Part shown: positions 47,491 through 60,364 of the stretch, one piece after another
How positions within the stretch are numbered: position 1 is the first letter of the stretch
How the letters are laid out: each line of letters begins with the position of its first letter
Source: Poecilobothrus nobilitatus
Taxonomy: Eukaryota; Arthropoda; Insecta; Diptera; Dolichopodidae
Direction: 5' to 3'
Length of the DNA stretch: 64,000 nucleotides
NCBI GenBank assembly: GCA_947095535.1
Contig: OX352773.1
Coordinates: 265,848,515 to 265,912,514, forward strand
Translations under genes and position numbers: made by a program
The notes under the pieces: model-generated
The model's database searches: none
What the model was told of the DNA's origin: nothing
What the model saw: only the letters and a program-made list of their open reading frames with translations

Positions 47491-49994
47491 TTTATACCCT
47501 ACACCTAAAGTATAGGGTATATTAACTTTGGTATGGTGTTTGTAACCACCAAAAGGAAGCGAGTTAGGTATAGACATGTATATATATTCTGAATCAGGAT
47601 CACCGCCGGAGTCGATTTAGCGATGTCCGTCCGTCCGTCCGTCCGTCCGTACGCACGATAACTCAAAAAATAATGATGCTATCTTGATGAAATTTATATA
47701 GTAGGTTACTAATTACGAAAGAAAGGCTAAGTTCGAATCTGGACAAAATCCGTCCATGGGTTCGGATTCTGGAAGCTTCCGAATGATTCCGGCTTTTGGA
47801 GATAATCTCCGCAAACGAGATTATCTCCAAAAGCAACAAAGATAGAACCTTCAAATTTTGTACAATGATGTTTCTTCCCGTTCGATTTATGTCTCTGAAA
47901 TTTAAGAGGATTTGGTCCATGGGTTTGGGTTTTGGAAGCTTCCGAACGAGCACCAGAGCAAATGAGATTATTTCCAAAACCAACAAAGATAGAACCTTTA
48001 AATTTTGTACAATGATGTTCCTTCCCGTTCGATTTATGTCTCTGAAATTTAAGAGGATTTGGTCCATGGGTTTTGGATTTGGAAGCTTCCGAACGAGCCC
48101 CAGAGCAAATGAGATTATCTCCAAAACCAATAAAGATATAACCTTTACTTTTGGCAGAATGGTGTTCTTTCATGTATGATTTAGGCCTCTGAAATTTAGG
48201 AGAATTTGGTCCATGGGTTTGGATTTGGAAGCTTCCGAACGAGCACCAGAGCAAATGAGATTATCTCCAAAACCAACAAAGATATAACCTTTAAATTTGG
48301 CAGGGTGGTGTTCTTTCATGTTTTATTTAAGTCTCTGAAATGTGAGAAGATTTGGTCCATGGGTTCGGGTTTTGGAAACTTCCGAACGAGCCCCAGAGCA
48401 AACGAGATTATCTCCAAAACCAATAAAGATAGAACCTTTAAATTTTTTATAATGATGTTTCTTCCAGTTTGATTTATGTCTCTAAAATTTAAGAGGATGT
48501 GGTCCATGGGTTTGGATTTTGGAAGCTTCCCAACGAGCCCTAGAGCAAATGAGATTATCTCCAAAAACAACAAATATATATAACCTTTAAATTTGGCCGA
48601 ATGGTGTTTTTTCATGTTTGATTTAAGTCTCTGAAATTTGAGAGGATTTGGCCATGGGTTTAAATTTGAAAGAATTTGAACCGTGGATTCGAATTTTGGA
48701 AGCTTCCGAACGAGCCGCAGAGCAAATGAGATTATATCCAATACGAACAAAGGTAGAACCTTTGAATTTGGTACAATGGTGTTCTTTCGTGTTTGATTTA
48801 TGTCTCTGAAATTTAAGAGGATTTGGTCCATGGGTTTGGTTTTGGAAGCTTCCGAACGAGCACCAGAGCAAATGAGATTATCTCCAAAACCAACAAAGAT
48901 ATAACCTTTAAATTTGGCAGGGTGGTGTTCTTTCATGTTTTATTTAAGTCTCTGAAATGTGAGAAGATTTGGTCCATGGGTTCGGGTTTTGGAAACTTCC
49001 GAAAGAGCCCCAGAGCAAACGAGATTATCTCCAAAACCAATAAAGATAGAACCTTTAAATTTTTTATAATGATGTTTCTTCCAGTTTTATTTATGTCTCT
49101 AAAATTTAAGAGGATGTGGTCCATGGGTTTGGATTTTGGAAGCTTCCGAACGAGCCTCAGAGCAAATGAGATTATCTCCAAAAACAACAAATATATAACC
49201 TTTACTTTTGGCATAATGGTGTTCTTTCATATATGATTTAGGCCTCTGAAATTTGAGAGGATTTGGTCCTTGGGTTCGGATTTTGAAAGCTTCCGAACGA
49301 GCCTCAGAGCAAATGATATTATCTCCAAATGCAACAAAGATATAACCTTTAAATTAGGCAGAATGGTGTTCCTTCATGTTTGATTTATGTTTCTGAAATT
49401 TGTGAGGATTTGGTCCATGGGTTCAAATCTTGGAAGCTTCCGGACGAGCCCCAGAGCAAACGAGTATATCTCCACAACCAACAAAGACAGAACTTTTATT
49501 TTTAGTACAAAGGTGTTCTGTTATGTTTCCTTTTCTGTAAAATTGGAAACTGACATTTGAAAGAATTTGAACCATGGGTTCGTATTTTGGAAACTTCCGG
49601 ACGAGCACAAGAGCAACGAGCATATCTCCAAAACCAACAAAAGTAGAACCTTTAAATTTAATAGAATGGTGTTCTGGTAAGTTTTCTTTATGTTCCTGAG
49701 ATGGATTCGATGAATTGGAGTGGCAATTCGGGTAGCTGACACAAACATCCCAAGAACTACCAATCTCCGAAAATAATTAAGATAGAAACTTAAAATTTTA
49801 TACAAGGGTGTCAAGCATATCCCAAGCGGATGCCTCTTTTACGTTCTTGAAATTCGAGTTGAATAAGACAGAAAAGGGAAGAAGTTCAAGCAGCTGCCAA
49901 AAACACTTATGGATTGTTAATTTAATTCGAATTATTCAGGTGTAGGGTATTAATAAGTCGGTTGCATCGACTTACTGTTACATTTACTTGTTTA
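47491..49994 (-). mobile_element. HINE/DINE-like element, family A, with 146 bp minisatellite core
   Basis: An uninterrupted minus-strand copy: 3' stem-loop TATACCCTACACCTAAAGTATAGGGTATA at 47493, GTCC microsatellite at 47626-47650, core 47750-49690, and 5' end CAAGTAAATGTAACAG at 49979-49994. Units occur in nearly the same order as at 27464-30242 and, inverted, at 36496-38518, with about three extra units near 48830-49240. ORFs of up to 206 codons on either strand are repeat translations. Confidence 0.85.
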
Positions 49995-50795
49995 ATCCTA
50001 TGTATGGTATATCCTTAAATACTAATATATTAATTATTGTTTTATAAAGATATAAAAATTAATTTTTCAAACTTTTATAATTCCCTATATTACGGACTCT
50101 GGAGGCCGAAAATTTAACGAAAATGTATAAGAGCCTGAGTTAATCTACATAGAAAAATGGAAACGGATTACAAACATTTTTATTCCAATAAATATTTATA
50201 CCGTAGAGCTGATATTGTCAGAATCGATAATTTTTTAATAAAACTAATACAAAATCACTTTGATATACTTCTGAAAACGTTTGAAAATGGATTATATCCC
50301 ATTTGTAAATTACCATAATGAACAGTATATGAAAAAAAAGTTTAAAAACGGGATTTATAGCACCCGAACACTTCAGTTATCTTGATTCCAAGGGCTTCAC
50401 GAATATGATTCCAAGGGCTTATTCAAAACTACGAGTATGTCCCCCTATTATACAACTATAATAGAAGTGCCACATTCAAGTACATAGATTATAACACTTG
50501 TAATATAGAAACAAATTTATTTAAATATGATATGTTTATTCCAGAAAGGGATAAAAAAATAAATGAAAATCACTACTGGTTGTTAATTAATTAATAGGAT
50601 AACTATATATAATATTAGAATGAGTAAGTGTAAGTTAGTTTTAATTTGTAGTTTAAATTACTGTTAAGTTTTTATAAAATAAAGATAAACAATTTTTTGA
50701 TTTTTTTAAATTTTTTTAAATTTATTTTTAAAAAAAAATTAACTAATAAAAATGTTTTAAGAAGCTAACTAAAAAAAGATAGATAGGTAATTAAA
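49995..50795. other. AT-rich interval
   Basis: No recognised feature. Confidence 0.4.
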
Positions 50796-51120
50796 ACAAG
50801 GTAAACCAACGGTTTTTAAAAGCGCACATTTCCAAAAGATAATACAAACTGTTTAGAATTGTTACTTGCACCAAAATTTAAAAATTTCATATAAAAAAAA
50901 TGTGAATATAGAACTTTTTCCCAATTTTGAGAGGCTGTAAGTCCAGACACCTATATAACTAAGAAAAACCGTTAACACACGAAAAAATATATTATTGAAG
51001 CTTTTAATTTTATGTATTGCCGAAAAAAATTTGTACAGCTGCCTAAGTTATATTTAACTGTATAGACGGACAGAGTGAGACTTATATGCACATTTTTTCA
51101 ACATTTTTTTTGAACTTAAT
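50796..51120 (+). mobile_element. HINE-like element, family G, internally deleted
   Basis: The 5' end (AAGGTAAACCAACGGTTTTT, GCGCACATTTCC) and the first core segment (TATTGCCGAAAAAAATTTGT) are joined directly to the 3' end (TAGACGGACAGAGTGAGAC, GCACATTTTTTC). Only about 0.32 kb is left of a normal 1.3-1.8 kb element. Confidence 0.7.
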
Positions 51121-51967
51121 GCAACTGTGACGTCATACTCATGTTGTGTTCTTTATAAGAAATAACTTTCTTCAGGTTTCTACGTACCACGTAGTTTCTA
51201 CGTACCGTCAATTCATATTTGCAAAAATCTCGGGTACACAAAACAATACCGACCTTATACATTTATGTATTCGGTCGATAATATAACGGTTGCGTAAAGA
51301 ACATATTTGGTAAGAAAATATAATATTATGGTAAACATATCTTTATACGCTTTGTATTATGTATAGATACGAGTATATTATTGTGTCATATTGTGTGGGC
51401 AATTTGTATGGCATATAATAATAATATAGATATAAGTATAACTTCACATAAGGTTGTACGTATTTTGTGTACCCACTTACCTGTAAGAAAAAAATTGAAT
51501 TAATCAAATATTTAAAACAAATTGCAATTAATGGCGATATGTACACAATAATAATTTAAAATAATTATACTAATATATTGTATTAATAATAAATTAAAAC
51601 TTTATTAAAAGTTATTAATTAGTCAGATTCGTAATTTGTACTTTATATGTCTTTTAATCATCATAATGAGAATTTGCAGTTTTATAATAACAAGTAGACC
51701 ATAAGGCATTGAAAATGGTTTTCCCTTGTATTCTAAATGAAATTGTGAGAAGTAGAAACAAAAACTAAATACAATTTTATTAAGAATATCGATTCAAATT
51801 CTATACAGTATACATGAACTTATCCTCGATATTCTAATGAATATTTCATACGTAATTAGATTGACTTCATTATGATAAAAAAAGTGTATATGTGTATATA
51901 ACAAATTTAACAAATTCTTGTTAGTATTGGTTTAGAAAAAAATCAAGAACTCAAACTGACAATAATT
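51121..51967. other. Unassigned interval
   Basis: Slightly higher complexity at 51121-51300, including GTGACGTCAT (51127-51136), a CRE-like palindrome, and TACGTACCACGTAGTTTCTACGTACC-type inverted motifs near 51180. No coding region could be supported. Confidence 0.3.
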
Positions 51968-52060
51968 GACTCATGGTGTAGTGGTTAAGATGACAGCATT
52001 TCAATCACAGGATTTTGGTTTCAAACCCAGTCAGATCATATAAAAATAAATGGTATGGAA
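51968..52060 (+). mobile_element. tRNA-like SINE head, degenerate
   Basis: TGACTCATGGTGTAGTGGTT has an A-box-like sequence and GGTTTCAAACCC is a B-box-like sequence at tRNA spacing (about 31 bp apart). No cloverleaf with a paired acceptor stem could be drawn, so a SINE remnant is more likely than a tRNA gene. Confidence 0.4.
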
Positions 52061-52229
52061 TAAATTGGAATGTAATGGTATAAATAGGAATTTTACCTAT
52101 AGTAGGAAATTTTATATGATAATTGTTTCTTTTTGTTTTTTTCGTTAACCACTTATAAATCACACCTTCTTTTACATCAAACATTAATATTTGGATTTTT
52201 GATTTTTGAGATTCGAATTGATTTTGATG

Positions 52230-52930
52230 ATTTCTAATATAGTTGAGATAGTGTGGCTGTTTTGTTAGAAATTATAATATTAAATGTAATTTTTTTTCTT
52301 TTAATCGGATTTTTTTTTTTTTTTTTTTTTAATGTATTTTTCTGCCACATAAATGTGAACAGGAAATTACACAGTCTTTCCTGTTCATGTGTGACTGTAA
52401 ATGTCGTAAAGGGGAATAAGTCTTACGACGTGTGTGGGATTCGAACCCACACTCTCTCGGTGTTTCCAATATTGTATACGGTCTTATCCATTAGACCACC
52501 GAGGCCCTTCGGATTTTATAAAGATTATAAATTAGAAAAAGAAGTACATGTTTTGTTTCTTTATGTGTATAGATTTCATAAAATGGATATAAGACATTTT
52601 TTAAATGGTATCAAAGATTTATTTAATAATATTGAACATAAAAGTTGAATAATATTAGGTGATATTATGAACTATTGATATTAGATTCATCTAAAGAAAC
52701 AGATGATTATATATTCTTAATGTATTCTAGAGGTGTTTATTATTTAACTAACGAACCTACACGTTATCTTTTCTAGTTTCACATGTATTGATCATGTTTT
52801 TATTAGAATCCATATTAATTTAGACGATTGTATTATTTCATCTATACAAGATGCTTGTATTACTGATCTCGTAATGATTAAATTTTCGCTCTATAGTCAA
52901 ATCCAACTATAATTAAAACTCTGAATATCC
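52230..52930 (+). pseudogene. Non-LTR retrotransposon endonuclease remnant, interrupted by a SINE
   Basis: With the SINE removed, the plus strand reads VLFLYVYRFHKMDIRHFLNG (normally LxxxYRPP...F), then a broken GDxN site, YYLTNEPTRY and SCIDHVFIRIHIN (normally PTR...IDHIFV), then DACITDLVMIKF (normally ITDHxxI). These are the ordered blocks of the AP endonuclease domain. Stops and frameshifts abound. The reverse transcriptase part is not found downstream. Confidence 0.6.
52314..52508 (-). mobile_element. tRNA-derived SINE with target-site duplication
   Basis: On the minus strand: GGGCCTCGGTGGTCTAATGG (A box at 52480-52500), then GGTTCGAATCC (B box, 52438-52448), a unique body (TTTCCTGTTCACATTTATGT) and an A tail (T run 52314-52330). 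The direct repeats TCGGATTTT at 52305-52313 and 52509-52517 mark the target-site duplication. RNA polymerase III transcription and mobilisation by a LINE are known for this class. It is the fullest copy in the window; pieces of the same SINE are at 12246-12310 and probably 8004-8093. Confidence 0.85.
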
Positions 52931-52984
52931 TTGGATTTTAAATAAATTAACTTTGAGCTTTTTATTTCAAATATTAAATTGGGA

Positions 52985-54753
52985 AGTTGTGTAATTACTA
53001 GCTAACCCGGTAAACTTTGTTTTGCCACATAAACCTTGTCGTATTTTTTTTAACTAATGTTTTACACATCTAGCTGAATCGTTATTTCATTTTCTTTTCT
53101 AAATTATAAATATTTTTTAATAATATATTTGTCCAGAAAAATGATGTGTAACAAACGCATTCATTTTAAAATGTTGTGTTGGGTGTGTTCTATTATAGAA
53201 AAAAAATAAAATATACATAGGTAATTTATACAGTCTAGATATAATTTTAAATGGAAATATTTTTATTTTTTAAAACTATGATACATTACAATAAAGAAAG
53301 CCAAACAAATATTTTATTATAGGAAGCAGGAATATTTTATAATTCTTTATGAATTGTAAATTGTAATGGGTAATATATAATTTGTTTCGAATTGTTTGTT
53401 TTGTTAAAATTTTTTCTAAATTTTCTTTTTTAAATTTTATTATAATGTTCTATATATCCTATGGACTTCTATATATATCCCATAGCACTTCTGCTTTTTT
53501 CAATTGAGTCAAAAATCCCATTTTCCTTTTGTAATGATAATATTTTTTTTTCACCTTGCCACTCCTATAAGGAGCATTGGGCATCCACGAAGTCATTTAT
53601 TTATTCATATTTGACTAAGTTTCAGTTTTTGGAATCATTAATTTCACTAAGACGTTGATTACTCGGCTGTAGCTATTGTACAAGACTATGAGACGTTTCT
53701 TTTATTTCTACGCCATCTATTATCTTATATTATTATTTTATTATATAGCTATTAACAATATGATATTAAATTATAATACATACCAATATATATTTATTTT
53801 TAATTTAATTATATTCTATTAATTATATATTATAAGAAAAATATCTAATATTTTTTATTTATCTATATGACACAGCCGGGGCTTAAATCCGAGACCTTAC
53901 GTATGAAATAACTACACTATTGGCTGGATAATGATAATAATTAATAATGTAATAATATCGTTTAGAGTAAACTTTCTAGGCTTAACTTCAATTTAACTTC
54001 AATTTAGGACGTATACATATACATTTATGCATATACATATATCTATTTTGAAGAAATTTTATAGATTTATATAAATTTTATAATTTTATAGGTTGCCAAA
54101 TCAGATTTGCCCCTTTTCCAGAATAAGTATACATATATGTATGTTTAAAAATCTGAATTAGGAGGGAATTTGAAGTGATTCAAAAATACCAATGGAACTT
54201 TTGACACGTCACCATCAAAGTATAGTTATAAGAAGTAGTTTTACTTTTTACTAAACCTAATTCATTTTTCACACAGCAAAAAAGTATATTTTCAAGGGTA
54301 GGTGCAATATATTTTTCTATTTTCCATATCCCAAATGAGTAGTAGGTACCCAAATGAGTATTTTATTATTTTTGGTTTCAATTTCAAATCGTTTTTTTTA
54401 TTCTGTCTTTTTCGTGCATGATAATTTTTTATAAATATACACTTTTTACATTAAGTTAGCTTAATTTAGTTACAAAATATTTTTATAGTGTTTATTCATT
54501 TCTTTTTATTAGTATATATATTTAGTGTGTTTGACTCTGACACGGTAGTGTGCAGGTACGATTCCGGATGGAAACTTAATATTTTTTTTGTAGGTATATA
54601 AATTACAAATATAACTTTTTCTTTATTTACTGCATTATTTGAAATACAAATTATACATTATTCCGAAATTGCAAAAACAAATACCTATGTAGGTATATAA
54701 AAATAAAATCTACCATAATTAACTCCGTCATTCTATGACGGGCCAACAGCTAG
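52985..54753 (+). mobile_element. Helitron-like element with canonical 3' end
   Basis: The right end is CCGTCATTCTATGACGG (54724-54740), a 7 bp stem with a 3-base loop, followed by GCCAACAG and CTAG (54750-54753) and a T. This is the standard Helitron 3' terminus. The left end is uncertain: ACTAGCTAACCCGGTAAACT at 52997 may be another Helitron-type end in the opposite direction. The interior (53380-54560) has no ORF of note and recurs partly at 54770-55350 and 58310-58820. Two tRNA-like promoter traces (53870-53935 minus, 54540-54575) lie inside. Confidence 0.55.
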
Positions 54754-54769
54754 TTTTATTCTATTTGTT

Positions 54770-55350
54770 TCGATTTTTTGTTTTCTTAAGAAGAATTTTT
54801 TTTTTAATTTTTTGCTAAATTTTATTACAATCTTCTATATATCCCATGAACTTCTATTAATTTAATATATCTATATCCCATGGCACTTCTATCTCTTTGA
54901 AATGAGTCAAATGTCCCAATTTTCCTTTTGCAATGATAATAATTAATAATGCAATAATATCGTTTAGAGTAAACTTTCTATAGACTAAACTTCTACTTAT
55001 GCCCCGGCCAACAATAAAACCAGATACAGTTATTTTCCAAATACCAGTCAGTTAGGATATATACATATATATATATATTTGGAGACATTTTATAGACGGT
55101 TGTGAAATCAGATTTGCCCCTTTTTCCAGAATAAGTATTTATATGTATGTTCGAGAATTTGAATTAAGAGGGAATTTAAAGAAGTGAGTCAAAAGTACCA
55201 ATGGAACTTCTGACACGTCACCATTAAAGTATACTTATAGGAAGTAGGTTTACTTTTTACTAAACCTAATGCATTTTTTATACAACGAAAAAGTCTATTT
55301 TCAAGAGTAGGTGCAATATTTGCAATGCAATATTTTCTATTTTATATGCT
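54770..55350 (+). repeat. Second partial copy of the Helitron-like interior
   Basis: It follows the order of 53380-54330: CTATATATCCCATG.ACTTCT, TTTCCTTTTG.AATGATAAT, ATATCGTTTAGAGTAAACTT, AAATCAGATTTGCCCC and AATGGAACTT.TGACACGTCA. It breaks off near 55350 at a GTCGGT/TTTA simple repeat (55367-55399). Confidence 0.65.
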
Positions 55351-55439
55351 TTTATATTAACTCGTCGGTGTCGGTGTCGGTTTATTTATTTATTTATTTG
55401 TCATTCTGTCACGCTTTTTATTATCTTCGTAATCTGTTA

Positions 55440-55535
55440 GCAACATGTACAGTTTCCTCTCTATGGTGCAGAGGAAACTGTACAGGTTTCAAAGGTGAGA
55501 GTCATGTTGTTCAAATCCAGTTCACATGCAACTTT
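55440..55535 (+). mobile_element. Possible tRNA-like SINE head
   Basis: TATGGTGCAGAGGAAACTG and GTTCAAATCCAG resemble A and B boxes at about 45 bp spacing. They are followed by a T-rich run. An inverted repeat (ACAGTTTCCTCT / AGAGGAAACTGT, 55450-55483) overlaps the A box. It is weak as a tRNA gene. Confidence 0.3.
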
Positions 55536-55616
55536 TTTTTTTTAACTATCTATTCATCAACATTTTTTGAATACAATATTTATGTATTTTGTATATATCA
55601 ATTTAAAACTTACATT

Positions 55617-57411
55617 TTTAGCACATTTCCAAAAAAATTTTGAAAAAATGTGCTTATTAGTTTCACTCTGTCCGTCCGTCCGTCCGTCCGTCCGTCCGTC
55701 CGTCTGTTTACAAAACTTCTACATCGTTAAAGATAGAGAAAAAAAATTTTAACCATAGGTAGGTCTCATAAAAAAAATAATTTTGTGGAACAACTTTTTC
55801 ATGTAGCCCCCCCCATTACGGAGCTACACCCCCTCAAACTTTGAAAAAGCCCTATTTTTAAATGCATATATCTTATGTTCTGCTTAAGATTTTTTCAATC
55901 TGAAAACGTCATTCGACAGGTATTTCTTTTATCTTTGTAAATTAATATCAAAATTATACAATTTTTTTAAATTTAGTATTTAAATTTACCGTTATGTGAA
56001 AACCAAATTTTGCATGATTTTTATATTTTCATAACTCCGGCACGCTTCTAGATAGAAGCTTGAAATTTTGAGGCAAGAAAGAACTTTTAGAATTAGTATA
56101 AGTTTGCTCAGAAAATTTTTTCGGACCACCCCCTGTTTACGAGCTATTAGGGCTTAAAAATTGAAAATTTGCTATTTTTAAACACCTGTAACTTAGGAAC
56201 CTGCACACATTTTACTTCTACAAGATGTAAAAATTAAAGCTACAATAATATATTTTTACGTGTGTGAAAGGTTTATTTTAGTTGTAAAGGGTTCCAAAGT
56301 TGCAGCTCTTCAAAATTGTAAAAAAGCCCCATTTTCAGATGTATATATCTCGGGCTCTGCGTAATAGTTTTGCAATCTAAAACCGGCAGAAGATCGAAAA
56401 TTTTATTATCTATATAAAACAATATCAAAATTATGTAATATTTTGTAATTTACGATTTAAATTTACCGTTATGTGAAAACCACATTTTGCATGAAATTTC
56501 TTTTTTCATAACTCCGACACCCCTTTAGATAGGAACCTGAAATTTTGAGACAAGAAAGAGCTTTTAGAATTAGTATAAGTTTCCTCAGAAAATTTTTTGG
56601 TAACGCCCCCTCTTTAAGAGTTATTACGCCTCAAAAATTTAAAATTTGCTATTTTTAGACACCTGTAACTTAGGCACCTGTAAAAATTTTTCTTCGGTAA
56701 GACATGAAAATTAAAGCTACAATAATATATTTTTACGTGTGTGAAAGGTTTATTTTAGTTGTAAAGGGTTCCAAAGCTGCAGCTCTTCAAAATTGTAAAA
56801 AAGCCCCATTTTCAGATGTATATATCTCGGGCTTTGCGTAATAGTTTTGCAATCTAAAACCGGTAGAAGATCGAAAATTTTATTATCTATATAAAACAAT
56901 ATCAAAATTATGTAATATTTTGTAATTTACGATTTAAATTTACCGTTATGTGAAAACCACATTTTGCATGAAATTTCTTTTTTCATAACTCCGGCACCCC
57001 TTTAGATAGGAACCTGAAATTTTGAGACAAGAAAGCACTTTTAGAATTAGTATAAGTTTCCTCAGAATATTTTTTGGTAACGCCCCCTCTTTAAGAGTTA
57101 TTACGCCTCAAAAATTTAAAATTTGCTATTTTTAGACACCTGTAACTTAGGCACCTGTAAAAATTTTTCTTCGGCAAGACATAAAAATTAAAGCTTCAAT
57201 AATATATTTTTACGTATGTTAACAGCTTTTCTTAGTTATATAGGATTCCGGACTTACGGCCCCTCAAAATCTCAAAAATGTCCTATTTTCAAGTTTTTTC
57301 TTATTACATGAAATTTTCAAATTTTTGTGTAAGTCACACTTCTAAACAGTTTGTATTGAGTTTTGGAAATGTGCGCTTTTAAAAACCGTTGGTTTACATT
57401 CTACCTTGTTA
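55617..57411 (-). mobile_element. HINE-like element, family G, long copy
   Basis: Minus-strand element: 3' hairpin AGCACATTTCC...GAAAAAATGTGCT at 55619-55651, GTCC run at 55670-55706, 5' end GGAAATGTGCGC...AACCGTTGGTTTACATTCTA at 57366-57405. The core has three units. Two, with CTGCGTAATAGTTTTGCAA-type sequence at 56258-57211, are about 477 bp each and nearly identical, showing recent tandem duplication. The third (55800-56250) is more diverged. Confidence 0.85.
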
Positions 57412-58309
57412 TCTTTTATTCATGCATACAAACATACACATTATATTTTTGATCTTTCCTCCTATAATAATTTAGTTTAATCAATCTTGATGTGCCACAA
57501 AAAATTAAAACTACGTATGTAAGTATGTACGTACTTACATAATATTATGTTAAACTAATTTCCTAAATTATTTTGTTCCGCTCCATTTGTTTATAATTTA
57601 AATCAAGATATTTGTCAACATTTTTTACTGCATGATCTTTTTTAACTATTAGGCAAATACGTGTTCAAGGTTGGATGCTTGTTTGGATATACGATATACT
57701 ACTAACAGTATACTATATAAATAAATAGTAAAATATACATTTATGTATATCATTTTCATACGTGTTAGAAATGTTGCTTCAACTAAAATTGGATTGTAAT
57801 ATTTATAAATTATAATCACAGTATTTTGGTACATATTTTACCCTTCGAGGTACTTTCATCATTTATGAGTTATTGGAATAAAAAATTTTTACTCTTGCTG
57901 TAATGGAATCGATTTAACGTCTCTTAATTTACTTAAACATTTGGTATAAAATTGTAAAACGTATTTTATATCAGCAAAAATACTTTTATATTATAACAAT
58001 CCAAAATGCTTGCACTAGCAATTCACTTTTATATTATAACAGTCAAAAAAGCTAAAGTTTTGCAATCAATTTTATTTTCTACTTGTTAGGGGGCGAATTC
58101 GGTTTTGATTAAAGGATATTTTAAAAAATATTTTTTTTTACATTATTTTGATTCATATCCACTGTGCCTGTGTATACAGGCACATATAAGAAAAAAATAA
58201 CACTATATATTTTTAGATGGTAATTTTTTTACGGGTACCTACGCAAATGATTTTGCTGGTGACCCAGTATAATGTATTAGCATTACAGGGATAACTGAAA
58301 TTGGAATTG
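57412..58309. other. AT-rich interval
   Basis: No recognised gene or repeat. Confidence 0.4.
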
Positions 58310-60221
58310 TTTGTGTATATGTATACGGGTAGTGGGTACCCAAATGAATATTTTATTCTTTTTGGTTTCAATTTCAAATGGTTTTTTTTATTATGTCTTT
58401 TTCCTGCATGATAATTTTTTATTACTGTATTATTTATTATTATTATCCACTTTTTACAACATAGCATTATACAACATTAGCAGCTGAACGTAAAGAAGAA
58501 ATTCAAATAGTTTTTAAATTTTTGAAATCAATAAATTTATACAATGCAATATAATTTAACTTTTAAATATTAATTTGAAAATTGTAAAACATATATGTAA
58601 ATCAATTTTGTAAAAAAAGAAAAAAAAGAATTTTTTTTTTTTGTTTTTTAGTTTTGTTATAATTGCAAAATAATTTTGTATATTTTAGTATACGGGCCTG
58701 ATAAAATCCTCTATGGGTTAATAGGCCAATAAAAATATTAAAAAAAAAAAATTACAAAATATTTTTATAGTGTATTTTCATTTCTTCTTATTAGTATACA
58801 TATTTAGTGTGTCTGACTCTGATTTTAACTACTGATAGATCTCACAAAAATATTAATTTTATTTTTAATAACTTTTTTTTGTAGCCCCACCCGTTACGGA
58901 GCTACAGCTCCCCAAAGGTTCAAAAAAGCTCTGTATTTAAATTGTTATAGCACAAGTTGTATAAGGTATATCTTCATTTTGAAAACGCCAAACGATTACT
59001 ACTTTCATTAGCTTTAAAAGTATATATACAATAAGTATATATTTTTGGCATACGGTGTCTTAATTTACCGTTATGCGAAACTCAAATTTTGCAAAATTCT
59101 TTAACCCTTCCATCTTCTAAAAGGTTAAAGTTGGAAACTTGAAATTTTGACAGAAGTTAGATCTTTAAAAATTAGTATGAGTCATTTCAGAAATTTTTTT
59201 TGTATCACCCCCCGTTTAGGAGCTGTAAGGGGTCAAAAACTGAAAATTTCCTATTTTTAAACACCTGTAACTTGAACACCTGTTAAAATTTTTTTGAAGT
59301 AATACACAAAAATTAAAGCTCCAACATTATACTTTTATTTCTGTTAACAACGTTTTTTAATAACATAGGGTTACTTTATAATTGACGAAAGTGTTACTTG
59401 ATTTTTTCAAATTTTCTAACAAATTTCTTTAACGAATTTTTTTTGCATATTGTTTTACTCGATAATTTGAAATTGTTGAGGATATAATGCGTAGTACACA
59501 AAAATTTAAATAAATAAACAACATAACGGTTGCTTGAAGAATTTTTATTTATATGATATTAATATATATACATACTTATATAATATCATGTTTATTTACA
59601 ATATATCGTATATGTCGCTAGGGAATGAATGATAAGAGTATAGATGTATTATGTATATTATATAGCGCCGTATTTACATACATATATGTATTTTATTGTA
59701 CTTATAAGAAATTATTCTGTCAATGGAATATTTAAATATAATATAATATAATATTTAAAATTATATTTACTGTTTTGTACTTAGTAAATTTAATATACAT
59801 TTACCGCTTAGTATTAAATGGTACCATAGAATATTTGAAAAAGTTTTGGATTGATAATCGTTATGTGGAAGGTTAGAATCTGCTTTTGAAGAATGTACAT
59901 ATAAACATGTAGTTTGAATATATGTACAACCCATAGTTCTAGAAATTATAAAATTCACCCAAATTATTTTAAAATACTAAAATATTAAAAAAATAATATT
60001 GTAAGCAGAGTGACAGGCTGTGAACATACTAACGGTTCGTACGGGTATCTAAGAGTTGACAAAGTCAACTGTATTCTTCCTCGTTTTCTTTTTATTTACT
60101 GCATTATTTGGCAAAGTACAAATTATACATTATTCCGAAATCGCAAAAACAAATACCTATGTATATAAAAATGAAATCTACCATAATTAACTCCGTCATT
60201 CTATGACGGGCCAACAGCTAG
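58310..60221 (+). mobile_element. Third partial Helitron-like copy, interrupted by a family F element
   Basis: Left part 58320-58822 matches 54330-54535 (GGGTACCCAAATGA.TATTTT, TATTTAGTGTGTCTGACTCTG), with an unmatched insert at 58460-58740. Right part 60087-60221 matches 54620-54753 and ends with CCGTCATTCTATGACGG, then CTAG at 60218-60221. The family F element replaces about 75 bp of the 54540-54615 equivalent. Confidence 0.65.
58823..60086 (-). mobile_element. HINE/DINE-like element, family F, 3'-truncated
   Basis: The minus-strand 5' end is AACGAGGAAGAATACAGTTG at about 60086, with ATACCCGTACGAACCG near 60045. The match continues through the core to about 58823 (TAGATCTCACAAAAATATT). The last 340 bp, including the GGAC run and the 3' stem-loop, are missing. 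ORF 59767-59958 is a shadow in element sequence. Confidence 0.8.
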
Positions 60222-60364
60222 TTTTTTAATATTTGCTGAAATTTTAAAAATTAAATAATTAAAAATATCGCCGTAAATGATACACAAATATTTGTTTTTT
60301 ATCTTTTTTTATACATATTTCAATTTTTAAAACGTGTTAACAATTATTAGCTATTTTTTAAAAT

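Noticed and set aside
51121..51300. A promoter with a CRE-like GTGACGTCAT
   Set aside because: A single 8-10 bp motif without a nearby supported gene is not enough to call a regulatory site.
52430..52507. tRNA gene suggested by perfect A and B boxes on the minus strand
   Set aside because: No paired acceptor stem at the right distance, and the sequence continues into a SINE body with an A tail and target-site duplications.
55440..55535. A tRNA gene at the GTTCAAATCCAG box
   Set aside because: No cloverleaf could be formed; an inverted repeat overlaps the supposed A box. It was kept only as a low-confidence SINE head.
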